From NCBI RefSeq assembly GCF_018614055.1, contig NZ_JAGGPB010000034.1:124001-188000 (forward strand): a DNA stretch of 64,000 nucleotides, written 5' to 3'. Within the stretch, counting starts at the first letter, position 1. The number at the start of each line of letters is the position of its first letter. Both the position numbers and the translations under genes were made by a program. Source of the stretch: Streptomyces sp. ISL-98. Lineage in GTDB: Bacteria; Actinomycetota; Actinomycetes; Streptomycetales; Streptomycetaceae. Below the pieces are notes generated by a model that was not told where the DNA came from, did not search any database, and saw only the letters and a list, made by a program, of their open reading frames with translations. Shown here piece by piece: positions 9,170 through 20,100 of this stretch.

Positions 9170-10018
9170 TCACGCGGCTGCCGAGGCAGCGATGCTGACG
9201 CGGTGCACCGTCCGGGAGATGCCCGGGGGCAGATCGGTCGCCATGTGGTACGTCGTCGATGTCTTCCACACCAGCAGGTCGCGCGGGGTCCAGCGGTGCG
9301 TGTACACGTGGGCGGGGTCCTGGAGCAACGTTTCGACCAGGTCGAAGAAGGCCTCGTTGTCGTTGGCGTCGAGACCGGCCACCGAGTCCATGTACTCCCG
9401 GGCCGCGTAGAGGTAGGGACGGCCGGTGAACGCGTCGCGCCGCACCACCGGGTGTTCCACCGCGGGGTGCTGCTGGGCGACCAGCGCCCGCATCTCCGCT
9501 ATCGACAGCCCGACGTGCTCCTCGGCGATGCGCTGCTGCTTGCTCAGCGTGTGCAGTCCGATGCGGCCTTCGAGCTTGGCCTGCCACGTCTCCGGCAGCC
9601 GGTCGTACACGTCGCAGGCACTCGCGAAGAGGGTGTGGCCGTAGTCCTGCGGCACGTTGACGCCGTGCAGCATCGTGTACTCGGACGGACGCTCGCTGAA
9701 GGACGAGTCCTGGTGCCAGAAGTTGCCGACCCGCGGAACGCCCAGCGGCTTGTTGTTCTTCCACTCGTTCGAGGACACGAGGATCTCGTCGAACGACGGG
9801 TGACGCCAGTCCTTCAGCACGAAGGGCACCGGGCTGCCGATCCGCGAGGCCAGTTCGATCTGCTGCTCCGGCGTCATGTTCACGTTGCGGACGACGACCA
9901 GGTCCCGCTGGTGCAGCGCGTCGACGACGGCGTCGAAGACCTCGGGACGGCGCACGTCGTCAAAGGTGACCCCGGTGAACTCGACACCGATGTACGGGGT
10001 CAGTTGGCGCATTTCCAT
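9170..10018 (-). CDS. TauD/TfdA-type 2-oxoglutarate/Fe(II) dioxygenase
   Basis: A 282 aa protein of the TauD family. The iron ligands are visible as His-x-Asp in FWHQDSSF (about residue 100) and the distal His in RTVHRVSI near the C-terminus, where the arginines that bind 2-oxoglutarate also lie. The facial triad is complete, which favours hydroxylation or desaturation over halogenation, since halogenases lose the Asp. The ATG at 10018 has AAGGAGGAAGC directly upstream. Its start lies inside the last 19 bases of the MFS gene, so translation is probably coupled. Likely substrates are a free or carrier-bound amino acid of this pathway. Confidence 0.86.
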   Translation of the reverse strand: MEMRQLTPYIGVEFTGVTFDDVRRPEVFDAVVDALHQRDLVVVRNVNMTPEQQIELASRIGSPVPFVLKDWRHPSFDEILVSSNEWKNNKPLGVPRVGNFWHQDSSFSERPSEYTMLHGVNVPQDYGHTLFASACDVYDRLPETWQAKLEGRIGLHTLSKQQRIAEEHVGLSIAEMRALVAQQHPAVEHPVVRRDAFTGRPYLYAAREYMDSVAGLDANDNEAFFDLVETLLQDPAHVYTHRWTPRDLLVWKTSTTYHMATDLPPGISRTVHRVSIAASAAA

Positions 10019-11226
10019 GCTTCCTCCTTGTGCCAGGTGTACGGACTTCTGCGGGCAACGATCAGCAGCAGCCACGCCACACAGACCGCCGCTCCGCCCA
10101 CGGCCCAGGGCGCGCCGGGATGCCCGGGCCCGGAGAGCAGCAGGGCGAGCTGGGGTGCCAGAATGAAGGCGACATTGACGCCCGTGGAGTACAGGCTCAT
10201 GTTCCGGTCGGCCGAGCCGCCGGACGGCGCGAGGCCGCTGACGTAATGCAGCAGCCCGGGGAACACGACTATCTCGCCGGCCGTCCACACCAGGGTGGAG
10301 AGCACAAGCGCCGGGCCGGATTCGGAGAGGCCCATCAACAGGAACCCCGCGCCCGCCAGCCCGTATCCGATGAGCAGCGTCGGCAGGTTCTCCATGCGCG
10401 CCATGACCACATTGAGGGGGACCTCGAAGAGAACGATGCCCGCGGCGTTGACGGTGAAGATGATGCCCGCCCAGTAACTGGGCAGCCCCAGGCCGACGAT
10501 GACGTACGTACTGGCGAAGACCGAGGGAAGCGAGTACGCCAGCTGAACAGGCAGCGACAGGGCGAAGATCGTCCAGAACCGGGTGTGGTCACGCAGCGGG
10601 CGTACAGCGGGTACACCCCGCCGCGCCGCCCGCGCCCGCCGCGCCGGGGAGGAGCCGCCGTTCGTCCGGAGCGTCAGGTAGCCGGCCGCAGCCAGCACAC
10701 AGACCGCGTTGGCCCAGAACACCGCGCGGGGGTTCACCGCGAAGATCAGCCCGCCGATCACCGGACCGACCGCCATGCCGAGGTTGATGGCCAGCCGGTA
10801 GCAGGAGAAGGCGACTTTGCGTTCCTCCGGCTCCGAGCCGGCGATGGTCGCCGAGTACGAGGCGGGGGTGACCACCTCGTACGCGAATCCCCAGACCACG
10901 ATGGCCCCGATGATCCAGGGCAGTTCATGGAGCAGCGGGGTGACGGCCAGCACGGCGGCATTGAGCAGGAGACCGCCGAGCATGACCGTCCGCGAGCCGA
11001 CCCGCCCCAGCAGTGCGCCGGCTGCCAGGTCCGCGGCAAGCGCGCCCACTCCGAAACTGGCGACAGCTGTGCCGGCCTGCGACGCGTCGAATCCGCCGGA
11101 GAGCAGCAGGTGCGCGGCGAGGAACGGGTACGCCATCGTTCCCGTGCGGAAGATGAGCGTGGTGAAGAAGAGAGTCCGCAGTCCGTCGTTGAGTCCGGCC
11201 ACGATCCGGTAGGTCTTGACGATCAC
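10000..11226 (-). CDS. MFS exporter of the biosynthetic operon
   Basis: A 408 aa, 12-segment MFS protein, MdtH/MdtG-like, with YPFLAAHLLLSGGFDASQAG in the first helices and a degenerate motif A (LLGRVGSRTVM). A charged Arg-rich loop divides the two halves near residue 205. It begins with GTG at 11226 and that codon overlaps the stop of the FAD-linked oxidase (GTGA), a hallmark of translational coupling. Being embedded in the operon, it most likely exports the product and gives self-resistance. It differs in type from the DHA2 exporter at the left edge. Confidence 0.85.
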   Translation of the reverse strand: MIVKTYRIVAGLNDGLRTLFFTTLIFRTGTMAYPFLAAHLLLSGGFDASQAGTAVASFGVGALAADLAAGALLGRVGSRTVMLGGLLLNAAVLAVTPLLHELPWIIGAIVVWGFAYEVVTPASYSATIAGSEPEERKVAFSCYRLAINLGMAVGPVIGGLIFAVNPRAVFWANAVCVLAAAGYLTLRTNGGSSPARRARAARRGVPAVRPLRDHTRFWTIFALSLPVQLAYSLPSVFASTYVIVGLGLPSYWAGIIFTVNAAGIVLFEVPLNVVMARMENLPTLLIGYGLAGAGFLLMGLSESGPALVLSTLVWTAGEIVVFPGLLHYVSGLAPSGGSADRNMSLYSTGVNVAFILAPQLALLLSGPGHPGAPWAVGGAAVCVAWLLLIVARRSPYTWHKEEAWKCAN

Positions 11227-12629
11227 GGGGTGCCCTGGACCGCTTCCGCCGGGGCGAACATGGCTCCGGGGTTGAAGAGGTTCCCCGGGTCCAGGGCCGC
11301 CTTGAGCTGCCGGTGCACCCGCATCGAGACCGGGCCGAGCTCACGCTCCAGCCATTCCTGCTTGAGCTTGCCGATGCCGTGTTCGCCGGTGACCGTGCCC
11401 CCGAGGGAGAGGCCCAGGGCGAGAATCGCGTCGAACGCCTCACCGGCCCGGCGGAACTCGTCCGGCGAGTCGCGGTCGTACAGCACGGTGGGGTGCATAT
11501 TGCCGTCGCCCGCGTGGCCGACGACCGCCACGGTCAGCCCGGCCGAGGCGCCGATCTTCTCGCAGCCGGCGATGAGTTCGGCGATCCGGGTGCGCGGTAC
11601 GGCCACGTCCTCGGTCATACAGGCCCCTTGTGCCTCCAGGGCGGTGAGCGACACCCGGCGGGCACGCAGCAGCAGGTCGCCCTCGGCGGGATCACGGGTG
11701 ACGTGAACGAGGGTCGCCCCGGCGTCCCGGCAGAGCCGCTCCATCGCCGCCAGCTCCCGGTCCGCCGCCTCGCCGCCCGAGTCCGACTGGCAGAGCAGCA
11801 GGGCTTGTTGGCCGACGCCACCGAGGTCGGTGCCGAGGTACGCCGCGGACGCCCGGAGCGAGGTGGCGTCCATGATCTCCATGAGGGAGGGGACGATTCC
11901 CTCCCGTACGACACGGATGACGCAGTCGCCCGCGTTCTCCACCGAGTCGAACGAGGCGATCAGTGTGCCGGGCGCGGCAGGCAGCGGCTTGAGCGCGAGG
12001 GTCGCCTCGGTGATGACGCCCAGGGTTCCCTCGCTGCCCACGAAGAGCCGGGTGAGGTCGTATCCCGCGACGCCCTTGACGGTTCTGCGTCCTGTCCTGA
12101 GCAGCGAGCCGTCGGCGAGGACCGCCTCCAGGCCGAGAACCGCTTCCGTGGTCACGCCGTACTTTCCGCAGCACAGGCCGCCGGCGTTGGTGGCCAGGTT
12201 GCCGCCCAGGGTGCACCATTCGAGGCTCGAAGGGTCCGGTGGGTAGAAGAGGCCGTGTCGGGCCGCCGCCTTGCGCAGGTCCAGATTGATCACGCCGGGC
12301 TGGACGACCGCGAGCCGGTTGTCCGCGTCGATCTCCAGGATCCGGTTCATCCGGGTCATGACCAGCACGACGCAGCCGTCCACGGCGTTCGCCGCGCCGG
12401 TCAGTCCGCTGCCCGCGCCGCGCGGCACGATCGGGACGCCGGCCTCGGCGCAGGCACGTACGCACGCACTCACCTGCGCGGCGTCGGCGGGCAGGACCAC
12501 CGCGAGCGGCCGCCCCCGCGGGACGAGCGGCATCATGTCGCCCGCGTAGCCTTCGGTCACACCGGGGTCGGTGAGCACCGCCGTCTCTCCCAGGGCGGCG
12601 CGCAGCGCGGCGAGCAGGCCGGCCGTCAT
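11223..12629 (-). CDS. FAD-linked oxidase (GlcD/D-lactate dehydrogenase type)
   Basis: A 468 aa flavoprotein with an FAD_binding_4 domain (PRGAGSGLTGAANAV for the pyrophosphate loop, LGGNLATNAGGLCCGKYG) and an FAD-oxidase C-terminal domain (VVGHAGDGNMHP, TGEHGIGKLKQEWL). The family oxidises 2-hydroxy acids such as D-lactate or glycolate to 2-oxo acids. The ATG at 12629 overlaps the ferredoxin stop (ATGA), so the longer upstream frame is discarded. With the HisC-like aminotransferase it could form a hydroxy acid to keto acid to amino acid route for an NRPS building block. This is inference from co-location. Confidence 0.87.
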   Translation of the reverse strand: MTAGLLAALRAALGETAVLTDPGVTEGYAGDMMPLVPRGRPLAVVLPADAAQVSACVRACAEAGVPIVPRGAGSGLTGAANAVDGCVVLVMTRMNRILEIDADNRLAVVQPGVINLDLRKAAARHGLFYPPDPSSLEWCTLGGNLATNAGGLCCGKYGVTTEAVLGLEAVLADGSLLRTGRRTVKGVAGYDLTRLFVGSEGTLGVITEATLALKPLPAAPGTLIASFDSVENAGDCVIRVVREGIVPSLMEIMDATSLRASAAYLGTDLGGVGQQALLLCQSDSGGEAADRELAAMERLCRDAGATLVHVTRDPAEGDLLLRARRVSLTALEAQGACMTEDVAVPRTRIAELIAGCEKIGASAGLTVAVVGHAGDGNMHPTVLYDRDSPDEFRRAGEAFDAILALGLSLGGTVTGEHGIGKLKQEWLERELGPVSMRVHRQLKAALDPGNLFNPGAMFAPAEAVQGTP

Positions 12630-12841
12630 CCTGTGCTCCCGCCCTGTGTCGCGCCGACCAGGATCGCCTGGGCGGGGCAGAGGTCGGCGGCCTCGTGGAC
12701 GCTGTCCGCGAGGTCCGCGTCCGGGGTGTCGTCGAGCAGGAGGACAACGCCGTCGTCCTCGTTCTGGTCGAAGACCTCGGGGGCCGACGTGACGCAGTGT
12801 CCGGCGCCGACGCACTGTTCGGGTGCGAGGAAGACCTTCAT
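12626..12841 (-). CDS. [3Fe-4S] ferredoxin, P450 partner
   Basis: A 71 aa ferredoxin. The cluster-binding cysteines are in EQCVGAGHC and DLCPAQAI; the middle Cys of the usual CxxCxxC is an alanine, which marks the [3Fe-4S] type used by Streptomyces P450s. It lies immediately downstream of the P450 gene (38 bases) and overlaps the next start by one base pair step (ATGA). AAGGAG sits about 9 bases before the ATG. It delivers electrons from a ferredoxin reductase encoded elsewhere to the P450. Confidence 0.9.
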   Translation of the reverse strand: MKVFLAPEQCVGAGHCVTSAPEVFDQNEDDGVVLLLDDTPDADLADSVHEAADLCPAQAILVGATQGGSTG

Positions 12842-12879
12842 GACAGGAAGCTCCTTACAGGGTTTCTCGGATTGCGGGG

Positions 12880-14130
12880 TCACCAGGTGACGGGCAGCTC
12901 GTGCACGCCGTACACCGCCATGTCCTCCTTGAAGCGGAGCTCTTCGTCGGGCACGGCCGTACGGAGCGTGGGGATCCGGCGGGCGATGCCCGCGTACACC
13001 TCCTGGAGCTCCACCCGGGCGAGGGACTGCCCCAGGCACTGGTGCGGCCCGTAGCCGAAGGCCAGGTGGCCGTGAGCCCGTTCGGCAGGGACGAACTCCT
13101 CACCGGAGGCGAACCGTCCAGGGTCGCGGTTGGCCACGTTGATGGCAGCGACGACGCCTTCCCCGGCGCGCACCTGATGGCCGTTGACGTCCACGTCCTC
13201 GACAGCGATACGACGAATGCCGCGCTGCACGATGGTCAGGTGGCGCAGCATCTCCTCGACCGTGTTGGCGAGCAGCTCAGGATTGTCATTCCTGCCGAGC
13301 ATCGCGAAGTGGCCGGGGTGGCGCAGCAGGGTGAGCACACCCAGCGAGATCATGTTCGCCGTGGTGTCGTGCCCGGCGGTCAGCAGCAGCAGCGCCATGG
13401 CACCGAGGCGTTCCTGGTCCATGGCACCGGTGCGCAGATGCCTCACCGCCATCCGGCTGATGAAGTCCTCCCGCGGGTCCTTCGCACGGACGGCGACCAG
13501 CGACACCAGGTAGTCCTGCAGCTCCTGGCGGGCGGCCGCGGCAGTCTGCGTCGTACCGCCGATCGCGTTCATGGTGTGGGTGAGGGAGCGGAAGAACTCC
13601 CGGTCCTCGAACGGCACTCCCAGGAACTCGCAGATCACCGAGAAAGCGACGGGGAGGGCCAGGCCGGCGACCAGATCCGCCGGGGCGGGCCCGTGGAGCA
13701 TCCGGTCGAGGCAGTCGTCCACCACCGCACGCACGGCGGGCCGCCAGGACTCAGCGCGCTTCACGGTGAACTCGCTGAGGACCAGTCGCCGGTAGTGGTC
13801 GTGCTCCGGATTGTCCATGATGAGCAGCGTCGGAGTGACCGCTGTCTCCGCGAGCGCGACCGCACTGGACAGCGGGTAGCCGGGACGGCTCTTGTCCGCG
13901 CTGAACCGGGGGTCGCTGAGCACGATGCGGGCGTCGTCGAACCGGGTGAAGAGCCAGGGCCGTACCCCGTTCCAGATCGTCACCCGGGGGACGGTCCCTT
14001 CGGTACGCACCCTGGTGACCTCTTCGGGCGGTGCGTACGGGCATTGGCGCGCCATCGGGTAGCGCAGAGCTCCAGAGGTCGTCGTCCGGGAGGGCCCGGC
14101 ACCGGAACTCGTGGAAGGCACAGTGGTCAT
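12880..14130 (-). CDS. Cytochrome P450
   Basis: A 416 aa bacterial class I P450. The I-helix oxygen-binding motif is AGHDTT, the K-helix ExxR is EEMLR, and the heme-cysteine loop is FGYGPHQCLGQSLAR. The substrate-side regions are typical in length. Its ATG overlaps the stop of the NRPS gene (ATGA), so it is translated with the NRPS, and the ferredoxin follows. Probably hydroxylates or crosslinks an amino acid or peptide, either free or bound to a carrier domain. The CYP family number cannot be given without a search. Confidence 0.92.
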   Translation of the reverse strand: MTTVPSTSSGAGPSRTTTSGALRYPMARQCPYAPPEEVTRVRTEGTVPRVTIWNGVRPWLFTRFDDARIVLSDPRFSADKSRPGYPLSSAVALAETAVTPTLLIMDNPEHDHYRRLVLSEFTVKRAESWRPAVRAVVDDCLDRMLHGPAPADLVAGLALPVAFSVICEFLGVPFEDREFFRSLTHTMNAIGGTTQTAAAARQELQDYLVSLVAVRAKDPREDFISRMAVRHLRTGAMDQERLGAMALLLLTAGHDTTANMISLGVLTLLRHPGHFAMLGRNDNPELLANTVEEMLRHLTIVQRGIRRIAVEDVDVNGHQVRAGEGVVAAINVANRDPGRFASGEEFVPAERAHGHLAFGYGPHQCLGQSLARVELQEVYAGIARRIPTLRTAVPDEELRFKEDMAVYGVHELPVTW

Positions 14131-17100
14131 CGGCTCGTCTCTCCGGTTCTTGTACTGAGCGTGGCGCGCGCATCCTCAAGGAAGTCCCACCACCGGCTGA
14201 CGAGTGCGTAGTCGAGGTCCGGCGGGGTGATGCCGTGCGCCCGCAGCGCGGCGAGGGTGGTGCGGTTGTCGTGGCGGGCGCCGCCCCGGTGCGGGGCGGC
14301 GTGCAGTTCCCTGAGGTGTTCCAGGTAGGCGAGGGCGGGCAGTTCGGTCCCGGCCTCGGCGGCCGCGCCGAGCCGCTGGATCCACTCGGCGAGATCCACC
14401 CGGTCCGTACGGCCGTCCGCGCGCCGGTCGTACGGGTCCATGAACGCGCCGAGGTCCAGCTCCCGAGGGTGGTGCAGGTGGTGGACGGTGCCGGGCGCAC
14501 CGTCGGCGAGGGCCAGCGTCACCAGGGCCCGAGCCATGACATCCACGGGCAGCACGTCGAAAGTCAGCCGCGAGTCGGCCGGGTAACACCCCAGTGCGGC
14601 GGACGTGACGAGCATCCGGGTGAGCATGTCGTCCAGGCTCAGGGCGCCGTTGCCGGTGGAGCCACCCGCCCGGCCGAGCCGGTAGACGCGGGCGTGCGCG
14701 CCCCGGGCCACGGCCTGCGCGACGAGCTGCTCGGCGGCCCACTTGGTGGCGACGTAGCCCCGGCCGCGCGCGTGCCGTTCGCCGTCGAGCGGTGTCGCCT
14801 CGGTGATCACCCTCGGCGGTCCTTCGGCCCGGAACACCCCGAGCGTGGAAATGTGGTGGAACCGGGCGGGCCGGCCCACCGCCGCGATCCTCAGCAGCTC
14901 CTCGGTGCCCCGGACGTTGGCGGCGGCGAGGTGCTGGAAGCCGGAGAGATGGTGCACCTGGGCACCGACGTGGAAGACGGTGGCGGCCTCCCGCGCCGCC
15001 CGCTCCCACTGCGTACCGGCAAGCCCCAGGCCGGGCAGGGCCAGGTCGCCGGGGACGGGCACGATGCGCGCATCGTGCGGGTCGAACCCCAGTCGGTAGC
15101 GGGTGGCGGTGGCCTCGATGCGCCGACGCGCGGCGCCGGGCGAGTCCGCCCGTACCAGACAGAGCACCTGGTCGTCCGTACGCTCCAGCAGTTCCTGGAG
15201 TACGTACGCCCCGACGAACCCGGTGACTCCGGTCAGCAGCACCGGACCGCCGCCCGGGGCCGGCGGTCCGGTCGAGCCGCTGCATCCGGTGAAGACGATG
15301 CCCGGATCGAGCACGGCGTCGGCCGGTCCCACCGTGGCCGAGGCCCCGGCACCCCTGCCTGCGAGCCGCCCGGCCGTGGCACGGACGGTCGGTGCCGCCA
15401 GGAAGTCGCGGACCGGGATGCGTGTGCCGCACTGCCGCTCGATGAGGCCGAGCAGCCGGATGAGCCGCAGAGAGTGCCCGCCGAGCGCGAAGAAGTCGTC
15501 GTCGAGCGACCCGACCGGGGTGCCGAGCACTTCTTGCCACAGGGTGAGCATCCGGAGTTCACCCGGGCCGGCCCCGGCCGCGGGGTCCCGGCCGTCGGGG
15601 GCTGCCGGGTGGCGGGCGGTCAGCCGGGCGGCGAGCGCTGTGCGGTCGGCCTTGCCGTGGGTGCTGGTCGGGATGGTCCCGACAGGGACGACGAGCCGGG
15701 GAACCATGTGGCCGGGCAGCAGCCGGGCGAGGTGCTCGCGCGCCTGCCGCTCGTCCGCCGGACCGACGTAGAACGCCGCGAGTTCGGCGTCCGGGCCGGA
15801 TCCCTCGATGACCGCCACGGCTTCCCGCACACCGGGATGCGTCGCCAACGCGGCCTCGATCTCGCCGAGTTCGATACGGAAGCCGCGCAGCTTGATCTGT
15901 CCGTCCAGCCGGCCCAGGAAGTCGATGTTCCCGTCGGGCAGCCATCGCACCCGGTCGCCGGTGCGGTACAGCCGCTCGTCGGGTCCGACCACCGGAGCAG
16001 TGGTGAAGACCTTCTCGGTCTGCTCGGGGTTGTTCCAGTACCCGTGGCCGACGCCGGCGCCACCGAGGTAGAGCTCGCCGGGAACGCCGGTGGCGGCGAA
16101 CCGTCCGTGCCGGTCGATCACATGGGCACGCGTACCGGGCAGCGGGCGGCCCACCGGCACCCGGGACCTGTCGTCGTCGTCCGCCGATACCCGGTAGGTG
16201 GTCGCGAGAATGGCGGCCTCGGTCGGCCCGTATCCGTTGATCACCACCCGGTCGCGGGCGAAGTGACGGGTGTCGTGTACGTCGGCGGGCTCGCCGGCCA
16301 CCATCAGCACCCGCACACCCGCGAGGTCCGGACGGCCGAGGGCACGCAGCAGGGACGGGACCGTCACCATGACGGTCACTCCCCGCTCCCGCAGGACGCG
16401 GGTGAGGGCCGGGCCGTCACCCCGTGTGGCGTCGTCGCAGTAGACCAGGGTGCCGCCGGACACCAGCGGCATGAACTGCTCGTACACCGCTACGTCGAAG
16501 CCGGGCGAGGTGAGCTGCAGCCACACGTCCGTGGCGGCGAAAGGGTGTCGTGCCAGGTTTCCGTACAGGGTGTTGACGACCGAGCGGTGCCCGATCACCA
16601 CACCGCGCGGGCGGCCGGTGCTGCCGGAGGTGTAGATGATGTACGCCGGTGCGGCAGGCGTGGCTCCGGCAGTGGGGGGCATGGTGGCGGCCTCGTCGGC
16701 CGGTGCCGTCAGCCGCTCGATGTCGAGGACGGCGATGGCCCCCGGCATCTCCAGGAAGGTCTCCCGGAACAGGGCGTCGGAGATCTCCTTGGCGGAGACG
16801 AGCACCCGCGCCTGTACGTCCTCGACGGTGTACCGCAGCCGCTCGGCGGGGTACGACGGGTCGAGCGGGACGTACGCCGCGCCGGACTTGAGCACGCCGA
16901 GGATCGCCACGATCAGGCGGGGCGAGCGGTCCAGGCAGATCGCCACCCGGTCGCCCGCGCGGATGCCGTGCGCGGCGAGCCGGGCCGCGACACCGTCGCT
17001 GAGCCGGTCGAGTTCACGGTAGGTGAGGGTGAGGTCGTCGCCGACGACAGCCGGCTTTTCGGGCAGGGCGGCGGCCTGCCGGGCGAACAGCTCGTGCAGC

Positions 17101-20100
17101 GTGGCGTCGGTGCCGGCCGGCGTCCGCTCCGGCTCCGGTACGGAGCACAGGCGTTGCCGCTCTCCCGGCGCGAACAGTTCCAGCTCGCGCAGTGTGGTGT
17201 CCTCGCCGCCCGCGAGCCGGTCCAGCACGGCGATCAGCTGGCTCCCGAGCTGCCGGACGGTGTCCTCGCGGTAGAGGTCGGTGCTGAACTCCAGCTCGAT
17301 GTCGATCGCGTCGCCCGTCTCCTGGAAGGCGAAGAACAGCTCGAACTTGGCCGTGTCCCCAGCCGCCGTCCGCCAGGACTCGACGTCCGCCGCACCCAGG
17401 GTCAGCGGCCGGGGCTGACGCTGCTGGTAGTTGACGACGGCCTGGAAGGGGATCGAACCCCGGGCGGCGCCCGTGACGCCCAGGTCCCGGCAGACCGTCT
17501 GGAAGGGGACGTCCTGGTGCCGGTACGCCGCTACGCAGGCTTCCCGCACCTGCTTCAGCAGAGTCGCCACGCGGGTGTCGCCGCAAGCGCTGACCCGTAT
17601 GGGAAGCATGTTGACGAAGTAGCCGATGAGCCGCTCGGTGCCGGCCCGGCCGCGTCCCGTGACGAGGCTGCCGAGACAGAGATCGTCCTGCTCGGCGTAA
17701 CCGGACAGGACGGTGTAGACCCCGGCCAGGCAGAACATGAACCGGCTGACGCCGTGCCCGCGGGCCGCCCCGGCCAGCCGCGCGGTCTGTTCGGGGCCGA
17801 TTCTGAGGCGGACCCGGTCTCCGGCGCCGCTGAGGACTCCCGGACGCGGGGCGTCCGTCACCAGGTCGAGCGCGGCGGCGCCGCCGTCCAGGGCCTGCGC
17901 CCAGAACTCCCGTGCGGTGGCGGCCCGCCGCGGGCCGCTGTCCAGCGAGTCCAGCACATGGTCGGCGAACGAGAATTCCAGTGCCGGGAGTGCGGCCGTG
18001 TCCGGCTCGGCGGACCGCAGCAACGCCTCGTAGAGTGCGGAGAGTTCACCGAAGAACAGGTCCAGTGACCAGTCGTCCGCGATCACATGGTGGATGTCGA
18101 AGTGGAGAACGGTCCGTACGGGATCCAGCGTGAGCACCAGGGTACGGACGAGCGGCGTCGCCGGGTCTGCGGGGTCCGCCGCGGCGGATTCCCCGATCAG
18201 CTCCCGGGCGCGGGTCTCCCGGCCGGCCACCGGCGTGGATCCGAGGTCGAGGTGGCGCAGTGCGGCGCCCGGGTCGGCGGACGAGGACTGCCACCAGCCG
18301 CCGTCCGTGTCGTGCTCGACGACCGTGCGCAGCGCGCGCTGGCGGTCCGCGAGCCGGGTCAGGGCGGTGCGCAGGGCGGACACGTCGAGCGGACCCCGGA
18401 CGAGAAAGGTACGGGAGATGTTGTAACGGCCGCCGGGAGCCGCCTGCTGCTCGAACCAGATGCCTTCCTGCCCCGGCAGGAGAGGCACCCGCTCGCGGGG
18501 CGTGCGGGGCGCCGCGGGGCGTGCGGGATCTGCGGCATCGACCCGGGCGGCGAGCTCCCGGACGGTGGCCGCTTCGAAGAGTTCGGCAACGGAGAGTGCG
18601 ACACCCGTAGCCCGCTCCAGACGGGCCAGGACGACCATGGCCGAGAGCGAGTCGCCGCCCGCGGCGAGGAAGCCGGTGTCCGGGTCGGCGGGTCCGCCGA
18701 GGACATCGCGCCAGATGGCCGCGACCGTACGTACGCTCTCGGCACCGGAGCCGGCCATGCCCCCCGCTTCGGGGTGTACGGCCTGGGCGGTCCGGGCCAG
18801 CAGTCCGCGGTCGGTCTTGCCGTTCGCCGTCACCGGAAGCGCGGGCAGCACTGTCACAGCGGCCGGGACCATGTGGTCCGGGAGCAACTCGCCCAGGTGA
18901 CCGGTCAGTTCGCTCTGCGAGACGTCGCGCCCGGCCGCCGGGCTGACGAATGCCGCGAGTCTTCTGAGCCACGCGTCACCCTGGACGACGACCGCCGCCT
19001 CGCCCACCGCCGGGTGGGCGAGCAGTACCCGCTCGACCTCGCCCGGTTCGACCCGGTGCCCGCGAATCTTGACCTGGTCGTCAAGACGGCCGAGGAACGC
19101 GAGGTTGCCGTCGGGGAGCAGCCGCACCCGGTCCCCGGTCAGATAGGCCCTGAGCTCCGGCCTGCCCGGCTCGGGTATGAACCGCTCGGCCGTCAGCTCC
19201 GGCCGGCCGAGATAGCCCCGGGCCACCCCGGCGCCGCCTACGCACAGCTCCCCCTCGTCGCCCGGCGCCACCGGGCGTCGGTCGGGGCCGAGCACATGCG
19301 CCGACGCGCCCGCGACCGGCCTGCCGATCGGTACGTCCGGCCAGCTCTCGTCGTACTCCGCCAGAACCTGCCAGCAGGCGTAGACGGTCGTCTCGGTCGG
19401 TCCGTAGCCGTTGACCACCCGGCAGCCGGGCAGCTCCCGCAGCGCCTTGCGCACCGCGTTGGCGTACGCCCGGTCACCGCCCGATATGAGCAGTCGCAGC
19501 CCGCGCAGCTCGGGCGTGATGTGCTCCACCGCCAGCCGGAAGAGCGGGGCTGCCAGTCTCAGCACGCTCACGCCGTGCCGGGTGACGGCGCGGCCGATGT
19601 CGTGGACGGTCGGGTCCGGCTGTTCGGGCAGGACGAGCGTCGCGCCGTTCAGCAGGGCGCCCCACATCTCGAAGACCGACGGATCGGCGTGCAGCGGGGC
19701 CAGCTGCAGAAGGACGTCGTCGGGTCCGAGCCCGGCCGTCTCGCTGCGCACCAGGCCGAGCACGGAACGCTGTTCCACCAGCACGCCCTTGGGCCGGCCG
19801 GTGCTGCCCGAGGTGTAGATGACATAGCCGAGCACGTCCGGGCTCTGCGGTACCGGGGCGAAGGGGGCAGGATCTTCGGGCGGCGACTCGTCGATGGGCA
19901 GGATCTCGACGTGCTCGGGCAGCAGGGCACGCAGCCGCGGTACGTCCTGCCGCGCCGCGAATACTGTGCGGGTTCCGCTGTCCTCGATGAGCATCCGCAG
20001 CCGCCCCTCGGGCGAGCGCGGATCCAGCGGCAGGCAGGCGCCCCCGGCGAGGACCACTCCGAGGAGCGTGGCGATCGTTCCCGGCGAGCGCGCAGCACAG

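Noticed and set aside
10016..10035. Separate promoter for the TauD gene
   Set aside because: The start lies inside the MFS gene end with a normal ribosome binding site; coupling within the operon explains it.
14031..18068. 1345-codon open frame on the plus strand opposite the NRPS
   Set aside because: It is the antisense of a clear NRPS, Arg/Gly/His/Asp-rich without any domain. Long antisense frames are usual in 70 percent GC coding DNA.
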